Part shown: one piece after another, positions 62,025-64,000 of the stretch
Layout: each line of letters opens with the position of its first letter
How positions within the stretch are numbered: position 1 is the first letter of the stretch
Origin: an uncultured Duncaniella sp.
GTDB lineage: Bacteria > Bacteroidota > Bacteroidia > Bacteroidales > Muribaculaceae
Reading direction: 5' to 3'
DNA: 64,000 bases
NCBI GenBank assembly: GCA_910589485.1
Contig: CAJUSW010000005.1
Location: forward strand, 62,001-126,000
Made by a program: the position numbers and the translations under genes
Notes under the pieces: generated by a model
Databases searched by the model: none
Seen by the model: the letters and a program-made list of their open reading frames with translations, nothing else
Told to the model about the DNA's origin: nothing

Positions 62025-62948
62025 ATGGAACATAAAAAAGTTGTAATAACAAATTTCACGGACCCTCTGTGCACTTGGTGTTGGGGGCTGGAGCCCGTGT
62101 TTAGGAAATTGGAGACACATTTTCCCGGTGACATAGAATTCCACTATGTGATGGGCGGACTTGTAGAGAATATAGAGGAGAAATGGGATCCGGCAAACGG
62201 CATCGGTCACGCTGACATTCCTCGCATAAACCAGCAGATTGAGGCTCACTGGAAAGATGCCGCACGTCGTCACGGCATGCCGGTGAAAGGTACAGGTTTC
62301 ACCCTGTTCTCAAGGGAATATCCCTCGACATATCCTCAGAACATTGCATATAAGGCCGCACAAATGGTTGACGCAAAAAAAGCCGACCGTTTCTTACGTA
62401 GAATGAGGGAAGCTTCTGCAGCGGAATACCTGATGACCTCGCACCCCGACGTGATTAACCAACTTGCCGCCGAAGCGGGACTCGACCTTGTGAAGTTTCA
62501 CAAGCATCTTGAAGACGGATCGGCCGAGAAGGCGTTCAAGGATGATCTGAGGATAACCAGAGCTTTCGGTGTCACCGGTTTCCCGACATGCTTGGTAAGT
62601 TATGGCGACAAGCAGGTGCTACTGCGTGGCTACAATGACTATGAGACATTTGTCAAGGTTATCGAGATGGCAAGCAACGGCAAAGTGAAACCTGTAGAAA
62701 GTCTATCACTCAATGATACTGCCATGCTTGACTTCATAAAGGATCATGGCCGAATGGCACTTGCTGAGGTCAAAGAGGCTTTCGACTTTCCCGATATCAA
62801 AACCGCCGACGCATGGGTGCGGAAGATGGAAAAAGATGGGAAAGTCAAAATTAACCCAGTCGGAGAGAGTTACTTCGTGGACCCCGTAACCATTGCCGAG
62901 ATTACCGGTGGTCATTATTGTGACATCTCAACAGGTCAATGTATCTGA
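62025..62948 (+). CDS. DsbA-family oxidoreductase (FrnE/SpxH-like) with C-terminal extension
   Basis: This 307-residue protein has a DsbA-like domain with active site LCTWCWG, the helical insert and the cis-Pro (VTGFPTCLVSYG). The last 80 residues (LNDTAMLDFIKDHGRMALAEVKEAF, AWVRKMEKDGKVKI) look like a winged helix, ending HYCDISTGQCI. There is no signal peptide, so it is cytosolic like FrnE-type proteins linked to oxidative stress. A shared operator ties it to the downstream MarR regulator. Confidence 0.85.
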   Translation: MEHKKVVITNFTDPLCTWCWGLEPVFRKLETHFPGDIEFHYVMGGLVENIEEKWDPANGIGHADIPRINQQIEAHWKDAARRHGMPVKGTGFTLFSREYPSTYPQNIAYKAAQMVDAKKADRFLRRMREASAAEYLMTSHPDVINQLAAEAGLDLVKFHKHLEDGSAEKAFKDDLRITRAFGVTGFPTCLVSYGDKQVLLRGYNDYETFVKVIEMASNGKVKPVESLSLNDTAMLDFIKDHGRMALAEVKEAFDFPDIKTADAWVRKMEKDGKVKINPVGESYFVDPVTIAEITGGHYCDISTGQCI

Positions 62949-62976
62949 TCAGATTGTGGATTCCCCCACCCTTATT

Positions 62977-63007
62977 GCGCTCTCTGTTGTAGACGGAGGG
63001 CGCTTTT
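62977..63007 (+). terminator. Terminator of DsbA-like gene
   Basis: GCGCTCTCTGT pairs with ACGGAGGGCGC (two G-U wobbles) around a 5-nt loop, followed by TTTT. Confidence 0.7.
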
Positions 63008-63025
63008 ACGTTAAATTGAACGTGC

Positions 63026-63049
63026 AAAGTATTGACTAATCAATACTTT
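63026..63049. promoter_or_regulatory. MarR operator palindrome
   Basis: AAAGTATTGA and TCAATACTTT form a perfect 10-bp inverted repeat with a 4-nt centre. It lies just upstream of the -7 element (63054-63061), suited to autorepression by the MarR protein. Confidence 0.65.
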
Positions 63050-63053
63050 TTAT

Positions 63054-63061
63054 TATCTTTG
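63054..63061 (+). promoter_or_regulatory. -7 promoter element of marR-MFS operon
   Basis: TATCTTTG matches TAnnTTTG, 24 nt before the ATG at 63086. Confidence 0.65.
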
Positions 63062-63085
63062 CGCTTAGTCAATTACATACCCGAT

Positions 63086-63514
63086 ATGGAGAATGAAATA
63101 ATCAATCGCATGGGCTTCATGATGGAACAGGCATTGGGAACAATGACCGGTGCGCTCGCAAATGCGTTCAAAGCCAATGGCATAGACCTGCCACACTCAC
63201 AATATACTGTGTTGAGGCTTCTGTATTCATCCGAAACGCCTATGACACAAATAAATATTGCTGAAATTTTGAAAAAAGACGCGGCGGCAATAAAACGTAC
63301 TGTTGACATTCTCGAAAGGAAAGGTCTCGTGGTACGTGAAGCACAAAACGGACGGACCAACAGAGTGGTCTGCACCGAAAAGGCCCTTGCTATGAAGGAG
63401 ATAGTCATAGAATCTGCCAACGACACCCTCCACCGGATGTTAGGCGACTTTACGGAAGTAGAATTGAATGGATTTATAACCATGCTCGGCAGAATTGCCG
63501 AATCGAAGTTATGA
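63086..63514 (+). CDS. MarR-family transcriptional regulator
   Basis: This 142-residue protein from ATG 63086 has a winged helix (LPHSQYTVLRLLYSSETPMTQINIAEIL, then KDAAAIKRTVDILERKGLVVREA) with flanking dimerisation helices. A longer frame from 63032 would start upstream of the -7 element and is rejected. It overlaps the MFS gene by 4 nt (ATGA). It is expected to repress this operon and probably the DsbA-like gene, with an unknown inducer. Confidence 0.9.
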   Translation: MENEIINRMGFMMEQALGTMTGALANAFKANGIDLPHSQYTVLRLLYSSETPMTQINIAEILKKDAAAIKRTVDILERKGLVVREAQNGRTNRVVCTEKALAMKEIVIESANDTLHRMLGDFTEVELNGFITMLGRIAESKL

Positions 63515-64000
63515 CTGACACCCTATTAAATCGAAATTTCTTTCTCGTGGCTACGGGAAATTTCTTCCTGTTTCTTAGCTTCTATGCCCTGATGCCACTT
63601 CTCCCCTTCTATCTGACGGAACAATTTTCGGCAGACGGAACGGCTGTAGGTCTTGTCCTGTCATGCTATATGGTCTCATGCATTGTCATCCGTCCATATT
63701 GCGGATATCTTCTCGACACCATGAACCGCAGACCGGTTTATATTTTATCATATCTGATTTTCTCAGCAGTGTTTTCAGCATACGCGCTTTGCGCAACATT
63801 GTGGCTGTTCATACTGCTCAGAGTAATTCACGGGGCATCATTCGGATGCGCCACAGTTTCGGGCGGATCTCTCGTAACGCAAGTGATCCCACGCAACCGT
63901 CTTGGTGAGGGGATCGGCTATTACGGACTCGCCAATACTATATCCATGTGCATAGGGCCGTTGCTCGGTCTTTATGCCTACAGGCATCTGTCGTACACAA
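63511..64000 (+). CDS. MFS transporter, N-terminal part (cut by window edge)
   Basis: The frame starts at ATG 63511 and continues past the right edge; 163 residues are visible. About five membrane helices are seen (FFLVATGNFFLFLSFYALMP at the start) with an MFS loop variant (YLLDTMNRRPVYILSYLI) and RVIHGASFGCATVSGG. It is coupled to the MarR gene (4-nt overlap), which makes a drug or toxic-metabolite exporter the best guess. Confidence 0.85.
   Translation, partial: MTDTLLNRNFFLVATGNFFLFLSFYALMPLLPFYLTEQFSADGTAVGLVLSCYMVSCIVIRPYCGYLLDTMNRRPVYILSYLIFSAVFSAYALCATLWLFILLRVIHGASFGCATVSGGSLVTQVIPRNRLGEGIGYYGLANTISMCIGPLLGLYAYRHLSYT

Noticed and set aside
1..64000. CRISPR arrays, tRNA, rRNA, prophage or integrase genes
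   Set aside because: None was found: no regularly spaced repeats with spacers, no clover-leaf sequences recognised by eye, and no phage or integrase protein signatures.

Overview
The window looks like chromosome from a Bacteroidales gut bacterium, most plausibly of the Muribaculaceae or a close relative (the family is inferred from gene content and the fairly GC-rich coding sequence; no rRNA or marker gene is present to prove it). Supporting signs are three SusC/SusD pairs, two hybrid two-component regulators, many TonB-dependent outer-membrane proteins, and the Bacteroidetes -7 promoter element TAnnTTTG in front of most transcription units.

Layout. 1-9.7 kb: the start of a GH115 alpha-glucuronidase (cut by the window edge), a divergent hybrid two-component regulator, a polyferredoxin/aldo-keto reductase redox pair and an unrecognised repeat-containing protein. 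9.7-21.3 kb: two tandem paralogous SusC-SusD pairs, each with its own promoter, operator-like inverted repeat, 3' hairpin and terminator. 21.3-27.6 kb: a block flanked by two direct copies of a structured intergenic repeat, holding a thioredoxin, a VKOR protein with a C39-like domain, a GG-motif peptide, a 28-codon leader ORF and an EmrAB-TolC-type efflux operon. 27.8-39.9 kb: a fructan utilisation locus (SusD, SusC, hybrid regulator with a periplasmic sugar-binding-protein sensor, GH32, MFS transporter, fructokinase). 39.9-43.0 kb: a TPP riboswitch controlling a TonB receptor and a PnuT-like thiamine transporter. 43.0-45.7 kb: a divergent kinase/GH109 pair fitting N-acetylhexosamine salvage. 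45.7-49.3 kb: a minus-strand operon of a His-rich membrane protein, ECF sigma factor, TonB receptor and small His-bearing membrane protein. 49.5-55.1 kb: housekeeping and unrecognised genes (SanA-like, EEP hydrolase, GNAT, YdeI-like, META lipoprotein). 55.2-60.4 kb: an RprXY-like two-component system divergent from a lipoprotein/outer-membrane barrel pair. 60.4-64 kb: a foldback MITE-like element, a DUF1593 hydrolase, and a DsbA/MarR/MFS group with a shared operator.

How it works together. Glycan capture (SusCD), extracytoplasmic cleavage (GH32, GH115, GH109), import and phosphorylation are under local regulators. In the fructan locus, the same 19-bp motif lies exactly 30 nt upstream of the -7 element of both the susC and the GH32 promoter, in the correct orientation each time. 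The least explained items are the covarying three-hairpin repeat and the block it flanks, the GG-peptide gene overlapping the VKOR gene, the duplicated SusCD tails, the foldback element at 60.4 kb and the MarR operator shared with the DsbA gene.
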